Position numbers and translations under genes: made by a program
The notes under the pieces: model-generated
Databases searched by the model: none
Seen by the model: the letters and a program-made list of their open reading frames with translations, nothing else
Told to the model about the DNA's origin: nothing
Shown here: in pieces, positions 39,037-48,725 of the stretch
Position numbering within the stretch: position 1 is the stretch's first letter
Layout: each line of letters begins with the position of its first letter
Assembly: GCF_021401135.1 (NCBI RefSeq)
Contig: NZ_JACBFO010000004.1
Span: 1 to 64,000, forward strand
Length of the DNA stretch: 64,000 nt
DNA from: Azonexus sp. R2A61
GTDB lineage: Bacteria; Pseudomonadota; Gammaproteobacteria; Burkholderiales; Rhodocyclaceae
Direction of reading: 5' to 3'

Positions 39037-39623
39037 TGAGCGAATTCAAAGATTTATCTGGGCTATGTTACCTCGAATTGTTCGTCATACACCCTGGCAG
39101 GGGGGCATAGGGAACTTCAAGCCAGTTCTAGTTCAGTTGTCGAAGACCTCGACGGCAACCTATGCATGAATTTCTGGATTGACTGTTCAGTCTCGGAAGT
39201 CAGACATTTGCCCATTGGAAGCCAATATCTCTTCGGGTTCTGGGCCGTTCTTCACTGAAGAGGAAAGCAGTCATTGAGTACGATCAACTACCGAGTGACA
39301 GCTAACTATCGCAAAGCTGCCTGGTTCCAAGCACTACCTCAAAGTCGGCTCCGGTCGATATCCAGCCTAATAAGAGCGCCATTCTAGATTGGGCTCTAGT
39401 TGGTTTGAAAAGTAGGGCTTCTCAACGGTGTCTGCGAAACTCCAATTTTCTGATTTGCCGAATTCTGCAGCTCTTAGCGGTTGATAACCCTTGGAAACCA
39501 TTGTGGCACCGATGTTTGCTATCTCGACCTAAGCTGCGAAAGTCTCAACTTAAGCTGCGGACGAGAGAAGGGATAGATCGAGACCGTTGACGAAATCATA
39601 TCGATGTAACTAAACTTATCGAT
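39037..39623. other. AT-richer non-coding stretch at the right edge of the defence island
   Basis: No convincing gene was found; short open frames lack family features. The part next to 39036 should hold the promoter of the minus-strand defence operon, but no clear -35/-10 pair was found. The right end holds the AAGCTGCG repeats and the ArsR operator region. Confidence 0.5.
39527..39560 (+). repeat. Right border repeats AAGCTGCG, including the partner of the left copy
   Basis: ACCTAAGCTGCGA and then CAACTTAAGCTGCGG (39546-39560) occur in tandem. The second is the match to the left-border copy at 35436-35450. This brackets the AT-rich island. Confidence 0.4.
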
Positions 39624-39627
39624 ATGA
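39587..39627 (+). promoter_or_regulatory. Candidate ArsR operator and promoter
   Basis: TCATATCGAT (39596-39605) and ATCGATATGA (39618-39627) form a perfect 10-bp inverted repeat with a 12-bp spacer; the right arm covers the regulator's start codon. TTGACG (39587-39592) and TAAACT (39611-39616) make a possible promoter inside it. Binding by the regulator would block its own transcription. Confidence 0.6.
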
Positions 39628-39935
39628 AATCCGACTACACCCAAACCATCCCGCCCGAATGGCGCCAGATGTCGAAGATTTTCGTTGCCCTCGGCGACGA
39701 GCATCGGCAGCGCATCCTGTTGTTGTTCGAGCCGGGCGAGCGCCTGAATGTCGGGCAGATCGCCGAAGTCTCCACGCTGGCGCGGTCGACCGTCTCTCAC
39801 CACTTGAAAGTGCTGCACGAGGCCGGCGTGCTGGCTTCGGAAAAGATCGGCAAGGAGGTCTGGTTCTGGATCGACCGGCCGATGCTGGAAACCACGTTCT
39901 CCAACGTTCTCGATTACCTGAAGGAATCCACCTGA
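39624..39935 (+). CDS. ArsR-family transcriptional regulator (no metal-binding cysteines)
   Basis: A 103-residue winged-helix repressor; recognition region VSTLARSTVSHHLKVLHEAG, wing EKIGKEVWFWID. It has no cysteine, so it cannot be a thiol-type arsenic or cadmium sensor. No ribosome binding site precedes the ATG, and the predicted transcription start lies almost on it, so a leaderless message is possible. The stop overlaps the next start (TGATG), tying it to the acyltransferase/acyl-ACP-synthetase gene, which it probably regulates with a lipid-related or unknown ligand. Confidence 0.85.
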   Translation: MKSDYTQTIPPEWRQMSKIFVALGDEHRQRILLLFEPGERLNVGQIAEVSTLARSTVSHHLKVLHEAGVLASEKIGKEVWFWIDRPMLETTFSNVLDYLKEST

Positions 39936-42076
39936 TGCGAGCCCTGTTGCGTCCGCTCCTGCGCTTTCTCGCGCGTCTGCTGTTCCGTGTCGACGTGCAG
40001 TTTCACCAGTCCGACTTCTCGCACCGCAAGCTGCTGATCGTTGCCAATCACGAGTCCTTTCTCGACGGTCTGCTGATCGGGTTGTTCCTGCCGATCGACC
40101 CGGTCTTCGTCGTGCATACCGGCATTGCCCGGCAATGGGGCTTTCGTCTGCTGCTGTCGCAGGTCGATTACCTGGCGGTCGATCCGACCAGTCCGATGGC
40201 GATGAAGCAGGTGATCCGGCTGATCGAGTCCGGCCGGCCGGTGGTCATTTTCCCGGAAGGGCGGATCACGCTGACCGGCTCGCTGATGAAGGTCTACGAC
40301 GGTCCGGCCTTCGTCGCCGCCAAGACCGGTGCGACGGTGATTCCGGTGCGTCTGGACGGTGCTTCGCGCACCTATTTCTCGCGCCTGTCCGGCAAGTATC
40401 CGAAAGCCTTTTTCCCGCAGATCCGGATGACCGTGCTGCCGGCTGCGCATTTTCCGATGCCCGAGGCGTCGACCGCAAAACTGCGCCGGCGCAAGGCCGG
40501 TGAGCAGATGCGCCGGCTGATGCAGGAAATGATCTTCGCCTCCCGCCCGCAGCAGACGCTGTACGACGCCCTGTGCGACGCGGCCGAGATCTTCGGGCCG
40601 AAACGCCGGCTGCTCGAGGACATGAAGCAGATCGAGTATTCCTACCGCGACCTGCAGAAAATGGCGCTGATCCTCGGCAGGCAGATCGAGCGCATCACCC
40701 GGGTGGATGAGCGGGTCGGCCTGCTGCTGCCCAACCTGGTGCCGACCATCGGCCTGATCTTCGGCCTGACCGCCCGGCGGCGGGTGCCGGCGATGCTCAA
40801 CTACACCGCCGGCACCGACGCCATGCAGGCCGCCTGCACCGCGGCAGAAGTGCGCACCATCATCAGTTCGCGCGCCTTCGTCGAGCAGGCCAAGCTTGCC
40901 GACAAGCTGGCCGGTCTGCAGGCGGTCGAACTGGTTTATCTGGAAGACATCCGCGAGCGTATCGGGCTGGCCGACAAGCTGTGGCTGATCCTGTGGGCGA
41001 TCCGCTTCCCGCGTGCCTTCGAGCTGCCGGCCTCGCCGGAGGATGCGGCGGTGGTGCTGTTCACGTCGGGTTCCGAAAGCAAACCGAAGGGCGTCGTGCT
41101 GCCGCACCGGGCGATCCTCGCCAACATTGCGCAGGTGCGGGCGGTGATCGATTTCTCGGTGGACGACAAGGTGCTCAACGCCCTGCCGATCTTCCACAGT
41201 TTCGGCCTGACCGCCGGTGCGCTGCTGCCGGTGCTGACCGGCGCCAGCCTGTTCCTCTACCCGTCGCCGCTGCACTACCGGGTGATCCCGGAAGTCGCCT
41301 ACGACCGCAGTTGCACCGTGCTGTTCGGTACCTCGACCTTCCTCGCCAACTACGCCAAGTTCGCGCATCCGTACGATTTCTACCGCTTGCGCTACGTCGT
41401 GGCCGGTGCCGAAAAGCTGTCGGAAGCGGTGCGCAACCAGTGGTTCGAGAAGTTCGGCATTCGCATCTTCGAAGGTTACGGCGCGACCGAGACGGCGCCC
41501 GTTCTTGCGGTCAACACGCCGATGGCCTACAAAACCGGCACCGTCGGCAACCTGCTGCCGGGCATCGAGCACAAACTGCTGCCGGTGCCGGGCATCGCCA
41601 ACGGCGGCATCCTGCACGTGCGCGGGCCCAACGTCATGGCCGGCTACCTCAAGGCCGACCGGCCGGGCGTGCTGCAGGCGCCGACCTCGGATGCGGGCGA
41701 CGGCTGGTACGAAACCGGCGACGTGGTCGACATGGACGACGAAGGCTTCGTGAAGATCGTCGGCCGGGTCAAACGCTTCGCCAAGATCGCCGGCGAGATG
41801 GTCAGCCTGGAAGTCGTCGAGAAACTCGCCGTCGCCACCTCGCCGGACAAACCGCATGCCGTGTCCAGCCAGCCCGATGCCGCCAAGGGCGAAGCGCTGG
41901 TGCTGTTCACCACCGACCCGCTACTGACCCGCGAGGCGCTGGCCGGCAAGGCGCGCGAGCTCGGCGTCCCGGAACTGGCGGTGCCGAGGAAGATTCAGGT
42001 GGTCGACGCGCTGCCGCTGCTCGGCACGGGCAAGATCGATTACGTGACGCTGAAGCAGATGGCGGAGGCGGCGTAA
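39935..42076 (+). CDS. aas: Bifunctional acyltransferase / acyl-ACP synthetase (Aas-like)
   Basis: A 713-residue fusion. The N-terminal PlsC-type acyltransferase (about 1-200) has VANHESFLDG (HX4D) and IFPEGRITLTG. The C-terminal AMP-forming synthetase (about 220-710) has LFTSGSESKPKGVVLPH, FEGYGATETAP and GWYETGDVVDMDDEGF. Aas re-acylates lysophosphatidylethanolamine in the inner membrane using fatty acids activated on ACP. It is coupled to the upstream ArsR regulator. The lysolipid flippase partner (LplT-like) lies 1.6 kb downstream, fused to another acyltransferase. Confidence 0.88.
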   Translation: MRALLRPLLRFLARLLFRVDVQFHQSDFSHRKLLIVANHESFLDGLLIGLFLPIDPVFVVHTGIARQWGFRLLLSQVDYLAVDPTSPMAMKQVIRLIESGRPVVIFPEGRITLTGSLMKVYDGPAFVAAKTGATVIPVRLDGASRTYFSRLSGKYPKAFFPQIRMTVLPAAHFPMPEASTAKLRRRKAGEQMRRLMQEMIFASRPQQTLYDALCDAAEIFGPKRRLLEDMKQIEYSYRDLQKMALILGRQIERITRVDERVGLLLPNLVPTIGLIFGLTARRRVPAMLNYTAGTDAMQAACTAAEVRTIISSRAFVEQAKLADKLAGLQAVELVYLEDIRERIGLADKLWLILWAIRFPRAFELPASPEDAAVVLFTSGSESKPKGVVLPHRAILANIAQVRAVIDFSVDDKVLNALPIFHSFGLTAGALLPVLTGASLFLYPSPLHYRVIPEVAYDRSCTVLFGTSTFLANYAKFAHPYDFYRLRYVVAGAEKLSEAVRNQWFEKFGIRIFEGYGATETAPVLAVNTPMAYKTGTVGNLLPGIEHKLLPVPGIANGGILHVRGPNVMAGYLKADRPGVLQAPTSDAGDGWYETGDVVDMDDEGFVKIVGRVKRFAKIAGEMVSLEVVEKLAVATSPDKPHAVSSQPDAAKGEALVLFTTDPLLTREALAGKARELGVPELAVPRKIQVVDALPLLGTGKIDYVTLKQMAEAA

Positions 42077-42087
42077 GCCGAAACAGC

Positions 42088-42450
42088 ATGCGCGTGGAAC
42101 CGATCATCGCCGTGCAGTTGTTGGTCTTCTTGGGGCTGACCTGGTTGGTCTATCGTCTCCTGGCAAGGCGTGTCCGCGTTGCCGGAATGCCGTGCTGGCA
42201 GGCCTGCTTGATATTCGCCAGTTGGTTAGCCGTTGCACCCTATGGCTTGCTCAAGCTTTTCGTCCCTTTGGCCAACCGGCTGTTCCTGATTTATCCCGCG
42301 CTCCAGAGCGGAGCCTGGGATGTTGGGCTGGCTTTTGCGCTCTGGTTGGGGATGGCTTTGGCCTATGCGTTGGGCGTCATCGTCGGTGTCTGGGGCGTCA
42401 GAAATTTAATCCGAATGAATGCAGGAAGGGAGCATGAAGGTGTCTGCTGA
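42088..42450 (+). CDS. Small hypothetical membrane protein
   Basis: A 120-residue protein with about three transmembrane helices (IIAVQLLVFLGLTWLVYRLL; CLIFASWLAVAPYGLLKLF; VGLAFALWLGMALAYALGVI) and a polar C-terminus. It is not recognised as any family. Its 3' end overlaps the following amidohydrolase gene by 17 bases. It is AT-richer than its neighbours, but its frame is open and well placed in the gene series. The start has no clear ribosome binding site. Confidence 0.55.
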   Translation: MRVEPIIAVQLLVFLGLTWLVYRLLARRVRVAGMPCWQACLIFASWLAVAPYGLLKLFVPLANRLFLIYPALQSGAWDVGLAFALWLGMALAYALGVIVGVWGVRNLIRMNAGREHEGVC

Positions 42451-43684
42451 AGGAAATCCTGATCGCACTCGCCGCCGCTTGCTCGGCTTCATCGCCGGCG
42501 GCACCGCGCTGGCCGCCGCCGGTGCCAGCCTGGCCAAGCCGGTGGTGGTCAATCCCTGTCGCGCGGCGATTCCATTGCAACTGCTCGACAGCCCCTGGTT
42601 GAAGCAGGCCTGGGCCGGCATCGATCCGGCCGGGCTGTGGGACTGCCATGTGCATCTGGCCGGGCTGGGCGACGGTGGCAGCGGCATCGAGATCGGGCCG
42701 CAACTGTCGTCGCCGCTGCAGCCGGTGCATTACGCGCAGCGCCTGTTCTACATGAACGCCGGCTGCGCCCACGACGCGCCGGGTGCGGTCGATGCCGCCT
42801 ACGTTGCGCGCCTGCTCAACCTGTGCGACGCGATGCCGGCAGGCTTCAAGGTCATGCTCTTCGCCTTCGAGCGTTTTCACGACGCGGCCGGCCACGCGCA
42901 TCCCGAGCATTCGGCTTTCTACGTGCCGAACGCCTGGGCGGCCAAGCTGGCGCGCGAGTTTCCGGCGCGTTTCGAGTGGGTGGCGTCGCTGCATCCCTAC
43001 CACGTTGCTGCGGTCGACGAGCTGAAACAGGCGATTTCCGACGGCGCGCGGGCGGTGAAATGGCTGCCGGCCGCGCAGGGCATGGACCCGGCGTCGCCCA
43101 AGTGCGATGCCTTCTACCGCGTGCTGGCCGAGGCCGGGACGCCGCTGATCGTCCATTGCGGCGAGGAAAAGGCGGTCAAGGGCAGCGATACCCAGGCCTT
43201 CGGCAACCCGCTGCGCCTGCGCCGGGCGCTCGATCTCGGCGTCCGGGTCGTGGTCGCCCACTGCGCGACGATGGGCACGGACCTCGACGACGATGGCCAG
43301 GTCCGCCCCAGTTTCGACCTCTTCCTCAAGGCGATGGCCGAGCCGCGTGCGGTCGACCGGCTCTACGGCGACATTTCCGCGATCGCGCTGCGCAACCGCC
43401 AGCCGGCCGTGATCCGCAGCCTGCTCGAACGCGAGGATCTGCATCCGCGCCTGCTGCACGGTTCGGACTATCCGTTGCCCGGCGTGCTGCCGCTGATTTC
43501 GCCGGCGACGCTGGCGCGCGCCGGCCTGCTGCCGAAGGCGGCGGTCGCCGATCTCGATGCGCTGCGCGAACACAACCCGCTACTCTTCGATTTCGTTCTC
43601 AAGCGCCTGCTCTCGTGGCAGGGTCATTCCTTCTCGCCGGCGGTCTTCGATACCCGCCGCATTTTTACGGTCGACCGGTCATGA
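42434..43684 (+). CDS. Tat-exported amidohydrolase-superfamily protein
   Basis: The start after GGAAGGGAGC gives 416 residues with a twin-arginine-type signal (DRTRRRLLGFIAGGTALAAA). The amidohydrolase/TIM-barrel metal site is visible: DCHVHLAG, LIVHCGEEKAV, VVVAHCATMGTD and LHGSDYPLPG. It resembles amidohydrolase-2 (dicarboxylate hydrolase/decarboxylase-like) proteins. The substrate is unknown; export suggests an envelope target. Its stop overlaps the next start (ATGA), linking it to the phospholipid-remodelling genes. Confidence 0.8.
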   Translation: MKVSAEGNPDRTRRRLLGFIAGGTALAAAGASLAKPVVVNPCRAAIPLQLLDSPWLKQAWAGIDPAGLWDCHVHLAGLGDGGSGIEIGPQLSSPLQPVHYAQRLFYMNAGCAHDAPGAVDAAYVARLLNLCDAMPAGFKVMLFAFERFHDAAGHAHPEHSAFYVPNAWAAKLAREFPARFEWVASLHPYHVAAVDELKQAISDGARAVKWLPAAQGMDPASPKCDAFYRVLAEAGTPLIVHCGEEKAVKGSDTQAFGNPLRLRRALDLGVRVVVAHCATMGTDLDDDGQVRPSFDLFLKAMAEPRAVDRLYGDISAIALRNRQPAVIRSLLEREDLHPRLLHGSDYPLPGVLPLISPATLARAGLLPKAAVADLDALREHNPLLFDFVLKRLLSWQGHSFSPAVFDTRRIFTVDRS

Positions 43685-45561
43685 GCGGACAATTCGCCCT
43701 CCTCAAGCAACGACGTTTCGCGCCCTTCTTCGTCACCCAGTTCCTCGGCGCCTTCAACGACAACCTGTTCAAGAACGCGCTGGTCGTGTTGTTGACTTTC
43801 CAGGCGGCACAATGGACGACGCTCAAGGCGGAGTTGCTGGCCAACCTGGCGGCCGGCGTCTTCATCCTGCCGTTCTTCCTGTTCTCGGCGACGGCCGGGC
43901 AACTGGCCGACAAATACGACAAGGCGCTGCTGGCGCGGCTGGTCAAGGTGCTGGAAATGGCGATCATGGCGATCGCCGCCGCCGGCTTCTTCCTGGTCAG
44001 CCTGCCGGTGCTGATGGTCGCGCTGTTTCTGCTCGGCTGCCATTCGACGCTGTTCGGGCCGGTCAAGTACGCGATCCTGCCGCAGCACCTGCACACCGAC
44101 GAGCTGGTCGGCGGCAATGCGCTGATCGAGGCCGGCACCTTTATCGCCATCCTGATCGGCACGCTGGCCGGCGGCCTGCTCGCCGGCTCGGTCGAGCATC
44201 CGGCCTGGATTGCCGCCGGCGGCTTCGTCGTTGCTTTTGCCGGCTACCTGAGCAGCCGCGGCGTGCCGGTCGCACCGCCGCCGGCGCCCGGGCTGGCGGT
44301 CAACCTCAATCCGCTGACCGAAACCTGGCGCAATATCCGTTTTGCCCGACAGAACCGCACGGTCTTCCTGTCCATCCTCGGCATTTCGTGGTTCTGGCTG
44401 TTCGGCGCGATGCTGCTGGCGCAATTTCCGGCCTACGCCAAGAACGTGCTGGGCGGCGGCGAAGGCGCGGTGACGATGTTGCTGGCCGTGTTCACGGTCG
44501 GTATCGGTGCCGGTTCGATGCTGTGCGAGCGGATGTCGGGCAGACACGTCGAAATCGGTCTGGTGCCCTTCGGCTCGATCGGCCTGACGCTGTTCGGCCT
44601 GGACCTGTGGTGGGCTTCGCCGGCCGATCTGGTCGGTACGACGGCGCACGCGCTGAGCGCGCTGCTCAGCCTGCCGGCGGTCTGGCGCGTGTTGTTCGAC
44701 CTGCTGATGTTGGGCGTCTTCGGCGGCTTCTTCATCGTGCCGCTGTACGCATTGGTCCAGTTGCGCAGCGCCGAAGAAACGCGGGCCCGGATCATCGCCG
44801 CCAACAACATCGTCAATGCCCTGTTCATGGTCGTCGGCGCGCTCGGTGCGGCGGCGGCGCTCGGCGCCGGGCTGTCGATCCCGGCGTTGTTCGGCATCGC
44901 GGCGCTGCTCAATGCGGCGGTGGCGGTGTACATCTACGGCCTGGTGCCGGAATTCCTGCTGCGTTTCATCGCCTGGCTGCTGGTCAAGGCGGTGTACCGG
45001 CTGCGCGTCGAGGGCGGTGAGCACATTCCGCTGGAAGGACCGGCGCTGCTCGTTGCCAACCACGTCAGTTACGCCGATGCGGTGATCCTGATGGGGGCTG
45101 CGCCGCGGCCGGTGCGCTTCGTGATGGATGCGCGCATCTACAACGCGCCGGTGCTCGGCTTCGTGTTCCGTCACTGCGGCGCGATTCCCATCGCCTCGGC
45201 CAAGGACGATCCGGCATTGATGGAAAAAGCCTTCGCCGAGGTGTCGACCGCACTGGCCGACGGCGAACTGGTCGGCATCTTCCCGGAGGGCGGGATTACC
45301 CGCGACGGCGAGTTGCAGCCCTTCCGCCCGGGCGTGAACCGCATCCTTGCCGACAATCCGGTGCCGGTCGTGCCGATGGCCTTGTCCGGCCTGTGGGGCA
45401 GTTTCTTCTCGCGCATCGACGGTGCGGCGATGCAGCGTCCGTTCCGGCGCGGGCCATTTTCGCCGATCCGGCTCCGGGTCGGGGCGCCGCTGGCGGCGGC
45501 CGAGGCGACACCGGCTGGCTTGTTCGAGATCGTTCGAGGGCTGCGGGGAGAGTTGCGGTGA
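43681..45561 (+). CDS. LplT-like MFS transporter fused to PlsC acyltransferase
   Basis: A 626-residue fusion. The N-terminal MFS domain (about 1-410, ten to twelve helices) has the LplT-like start FAPFFVTQFLGAFNDNLFKN. The C-terminal acyltransferase (about 430-626) has LLVANHVSYADAV (HX4D) and IFPEGGITRDGEL. LplT flips lysophospholipids inward for re-acylation, so the fusion could couple import and acylation. With the Aas-like gene upstream, the locus has two acyltransferase domains. An alternative view is an early step of 1-acylglycerol-3-phosphate acylation. Confidence 0.87.
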   Translation: MSGQFALLKQRRFAPFFVTQFLGAFNDNLFKNALVVLLTFQAAQWTTLKAELLANLAAGVFILPFFLFSATAGQLADKYDKALLARLVKVLEMAIMAIAAAGFFLVSLPVLMVALFLLGCHSTLFGPVKYAILPQHLHTDELVGGNALIEAGTFIAILIGTLAGGLLAGSVEHPAWIAAGGFVVAFAGYLSSRGVPVAPPPAPGLAVNLNPLTETWRNIRFARQNRTVFLSILGISWFWLFGAMLLAQFPAYAKNVLGGGEGAVTMLLAVFTVGIGAGSMLCERMSGRHVEIGLVPFGSIGLTLFGLDLWWASPADLVGTTAHALSALLSLPAVWRVLFDLLMLGVFGGFFIVPLYALVQLRSAEETRARIIAANNIVNALFMVVGALGAAAALGAGLSIPALFGIAALLNAAVAVYIYGLVPEFLLRFIAWLLVKAVYRLRVEGGEHIPLEGPALLVANHVSYADAVILMGAAPRPVRFVMDARIYNAPVLGFVFRHCGAIPIASAKDDPALMEKAFAEVSTALADGELVGIFPEGGITRDGELQPFRPGVNRILADNPVPVVPMALSGLWGSFFSRIDGAAMQRPFRRGPFSPIRLRVGAPLAAAEATPAGLFEIVRGLRGELR

Positions 45562-45599
45562 ACGGGTAAAATAGGCCGTTTTTCCCGCCGGATAGCCCG

Positions 45600-46361
45600 A
45601 TGAATGCCGTAACGACGATACCCGAAGATCCGCTGGTCGCGCTGGCCGATGCCGACCTGCAACGCCTGGCGGCGCGCCTGGCGCAGGATGTGTTCGGCGG
45701 GGTGTTCCGGCAGGCCGTGTCGGCCGACGGTGCATCGGACGAAGCCGCGCTGGCCGAGGTCGGCGCGCGTTGTGCCAACTGGTGCCGGGCGGCGGGCAGC
45801 GACGAAGGCCGGGCCTTGCGGCTGGCTCTGCTGATCAGCGGCCTCGACCAGTGGGGGCTGGCTTACAGCCAGGCTTTCCAGCTGACGGCAATTCCGGCGC
45901 TGAGCGCGCTGGTCGGCGCCTTGCGCACCGGCCTTGATGCGCAAGGCGATGCGCTGTTTCAGCGCTATTTCGCACAAATCGACGATGAGGAAAGCGCCGC
46001 CATCGATTTCAAGATCGAACTGCGCCGGGCCATCCATCTGGCCTTGTGGCATGCCATGGCGGCTTGCGAGACCGCCGAGCAGGCAGGAAACATCGTCCGG
46101 CCGCTGGGCAGCCTGATGCTGGCGCTTGACCAGCGCATGCCGGTGCTCGGCTGGCGTCTGCTGGCCGATGCGCTGGCCAACATCCAGATCAGCCTGCTCA
46201 ACGATGCTTCGGCCAGCGCGGTGGCGCAGGACGCGATGCAGACCCTGTTCGCCTCGCTGCGACATGCGTTGCCGGCCGACCGTTACCAGGCCATCCTGGC
46301 GCATTCCGGGCAGGCGGTGATCGCCTGGCAACGGGCCAGTCGTCCGGCGGCCGTGCACTGA
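45600..46361 (+). CDS. Hypothetical protein, alpha-helical
   Basis: A 253-residue soluble-looking protein rich in Ala and Leu with no signal peptide or clear membrane helix. It is not recognised as any family. Segments such as [19 protein letters not shown] and [19 protein letters not shown] suggest an all-alpha fold. Its stop overlaps the ubiA start (TGATG), indicating coupled translation with ubiquinone biosynthesis. Confidence 0.7.
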   Translation: MNAVTTIPEDPLVALADADLQRLAARLAQDVFGGVFRQAVSADGASDEAALAEVGARCANWCRAAGSDEGRALRLALLISGLDQWGLAYSQAFQLTAIPALSALVGALRTGLDAQGDALFQRYFAQIDDEESAAIDFKIELRRAIHLALWHAMAACETAEQAGNIVRPLGSLMLALDQRMPVLGWRLLADALANIQISLLNDASASAVAQDAMQTLFASLRHALPADRYQAILAHSGQAVIAWQRASRPAAVH

Positions 46362-47251
46362 TGGACAAGGCGACAATGAACTGGCCGACGATCCGCGCCC
46401 GGCTCGATCTCTACGAGAAGCTGATGCGGCTGGACAAGCCGATCGGCACGCTGTTGCTGCTCTGGCCGACGCTGTGGGCGCTGTGGCTGTCGGCCGAGGG
46501 CGGCCCCAACTGGATCGTCGTCTGGGTGTTCGCCCTCGGCACCCTGTTGATGCGTTCGGCCGGCTGCGTGATCAACGATTACGCCGACCGCGATTTCGAC
46601 AAACACGTCGAGCGCACCAGGGAACGCCCGCTGACCGCCGGCAAGGTGAGCACGAAAGAGGCGCTGCTCCTGTTCGCCGCGCTTTGCCTGGCGGCCTTCG
46701 CGCTGGTCCTGATGCTCGGCAAGCCGCTGGTCGTCTGGCTGTCGATTCCGGCGGTCTTCCTTGCCGCCAGCTACCCGTTCACCAAGCGCTTCTTCGCCAT
46801 CCCCCAGGCCTACCTCGGCATTGCTTTCGGCTTCGGCATCCCGATGGCCTACGCCGCGCAGCTCGGCGAGGTGCCGGCGCAGGCCTGGTGGCTGTTGCTG
46901 GCCAATGTCTTCTGGGCGGTCGCCTACGATACCGAGTACGCGATGGTCGACCGCAACGACGACCTGAAGATCGGCATCAAGACCTCGGCGATCACCTTCG
47001 GCCGTTTCGACGTCGCCGCGGTGATGCTGTGCTACGCCGCGACACTGGCGCTGATCGCCTGGGTCGGCAGCAGCTATGCGCTGGGCTGGCCGTTCTACGG
47101 CGCGCTGGTCATCGCCGCCGGCATCATGGGCGTCCATTACACCTGGATCCGCGGCCGCGAACGCATGGCCTGCTTCAAGGCCTTCCTGCACAACAACTGG
47201 GTCGGCGGCATCATCTTCGCCGGCATCGCCCTGGACTTCCTGCTCCGATGA
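46361..47251 (+). CDS. ubiA: 4-hydroxybenzoate octaprenyltransferase
   Basis: A 296-residue membrane enzyme with eight to nine helices and both aspartate-rich prenyl-diphosphate motifs: [12 protein letters not shown] (about 68-79) and [14 protein letters not shown]. UbiA attaches the polyprenyl chain to 4-hydroxybenzoate, the first membrane step of ubiquinone synthesis. Its stop overlaps the ubiD start (ATGA). MDKATMNW has a second ATG five codons in as an alternative start. Confidence 0.95.
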   Translation: MDKATMNWPTIRARLDLYEKLMRLDKPIGTLLLLWPTLWALWLSAEGGPNWIVVWVFALGTLLMRSAGCVINDYADRDFDKHVERTRERPLTAGKVSTKEALLLFAALCLAAFALVLMLGKPLVVWLSIPAVFLAASYPFTKRFFAIPQAYLGIAFGFGIPMAYAAQLGEVPAQAWWLLLANVFWAVAYDTEYAMVDRNDDLKIGIKTSAITFGRFDVAAVMLCYAATLALIAWVGSSYALGWPFYGALVIAAGIMGVHYTWIRGRERMACFKAFLHNNWVGGIIFAGIALDFLLR

Positions 47252-48723
47252 AATACCACGACCTGCGCGACTTCCTGTCGCAACTGGAAAAGACCGGCGA
47301 ACTCAAGCGTGTCACGGTCGACGTCGATACGCACCTGGAAATGACCGAGATCGGCGACCGCGTGCTGCGCGCCGGCGGCCCGGCGCTGCTCTTCGAAAAG
47401 GCCCATACGCAGGGCCGCCGGCACGAGATGCCAGTACTCACCAACCTGTTCGGCACGCCGAAGCGCGTCGCGCTGGGCATGGGCGAGGAATCTGTGCAGG
47501 CGCTGCGCGAGGTCGGCAAGCTGCTTGCCTACCTCAAGGAACCGGAGCCGCCGAAGGGGCTGAAGGACGCCTGGGACAAGCTGCCGGTCCTGAAGCAGGT
47601 GCTCAACATGGCACCGAAGAAGGTGTCGAACGCGCCCTGTCAGGAAGTCGTCTGGGAAGGCCGGGATGTCGATTTGTCGCGGCTGCCGATCCAGCATTGC
47701 TGGCCCGGCGACGTCGCGCCGCTGATCACCTGGGGCCTGGTCGTCACCAAGGGACCGCACAAGAACCGGCAGAATCTCGGCATCTACCGCCAGCAGGTGC
47801 TCGGCCCGAACAAGCTGATCATGCGCTGGCTGGCGCATCGCGGCGGCGCCCTCGATTTCCGCGATTTCAAACTGGCCAACCCCGGTCAGCCGTTCCCGAT
47901 TGCCGTGGTGCTTGGCTGCGATCCGGCGACCATTCTCGGCGCGGTGACGCCGGTACCGGATTCGCTGTCCGAATACCAGTTCGCCGGCCTGTTGCGCGGC
48001 GGCAAGACCGAGCTGACGCAATGCATCGGTTCGGGTTTGCAAGTGCCCGCTTCGGCGGAAATCGTTCTGGAAGGCCATATCCATCCGGACGAAATGGCGC
48101 TCGAAGGCCCTTATGGCGATCACACCGGCTACTACAACGAGCAGGCAAATTTCCCGGTTTTTACGGTCGACCGCATCACCATGCGCAAAAACCCGATCTA
48201 CCACAGCACCTACACCGGCAAGCCGCCCGACGAGCCGGCGGTGCTCGGCGTTGCGCTCAACGAAGTGTTCGTGCCGCTGCTGCAGAAGCAGTTCACCGAG
48301 ATCGTCGATTTCTACCTGCCGCCGGAAGGCTGTTCCTACCGGATGGCCATCGTGTCGATCAAGAAGCAGTACCCCGGCCACGCCAAGCGGGTGATGTTCG
48401 GCATCTGGAGCTTCCTGCGCCAGTTCATGTACACCAAGACCATCGTCGTGGTCGATGACGACATCGACATCCGCGACTGGAAGGAAGTGATCTGGGCGAT
48501 GACCACGCGCTTCGACGCGGTGCGCGACACGACGCTGGTCGACAACACGCCGATCGACTACCTCGACTTCGCCTCGCCGGTGGCCGGCCTCGGTTCGAAG
48601 ATGGGCATCGACGCGACCAACAAGTGGCCGGGCGAGACCAATCGCGAGTGGGGCCGGCCGATCGTCATGGATGCTGCGGTGAAAACGCGGGTCGACGAAA
48701 TCTGGGACGGCTTGGGCTTGTGA
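47248..48723 (+). CDS. ubiD: 3-octaprenyl-4-hydroxybenzoate carboxy-lyase UbiD
   Basis: A 491-residue UbiD decarboxylase with FMN-cofactor binding and catalytic segments ([44 protein letters not shown]). It removes the ring carboxyl of the prenylated hydroxybenzoate using prenylated FMN made by UbiX, which is not in this window. The start overlaps ubiA. A copy of the TCGACCGCA repeat lies within its reading frame (TVDRI). Confidence 0.96.
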   Translation: MKYHDLRDFLSQLEKTGELKRVTVDVDTHLEMTEIGDRVLRAGGPALLFEKAHTQGRRHEMPVLTNLFGTPKRVALGMGEESVQALREVGKLLAYLKEPEPPKGLKDAWDKLPVLKQVLNMAPKKVSNAPCQEVVWEGRDVDLSRLPIQHCWPGDVAPLITWGLVVTKGPHKNRQNLGIYRQQVLGPNKLIMRWLAHRGGALDFRDFKLANPGQPFPIAVVLGCDPATILGAVTPVPDSLSEYQFAGLLRGGKTELTQCIGSGLQVPASAEIVLEGHIHPDEMALEGPYGDHTGYYNEQANFPVFTVDRITMRKNPIYHSTYTGKPPDEPAVLGVALNEVFVPLLQKQFTEIVDFYLPPEGCSYRMAIVSIKKQYPGHAKRVMFGIWSFLRQFMYTKTIVVVDDDIDIRDWKEVIWAMTTRFDAVRDTTLVDNTPIDYLDFASPVAGLGSKMGIDATNKWPGETNREWGRPIVMDAAVKTRVDEIWDGLGL

Positions 48724-48725
48724 GC

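Noticed and set aside
35362..39623. Transposase, integrase or tRNA-borne attachment site at the defence island
   Set aside because: None found; only the short imperfect direct repeats support insertion.
39624..39935. ArsR protein as an arsenic or cadmium sensor
   Set aside because: The protein has no cysteine and no ars or metal-efflux genes are adjacent.
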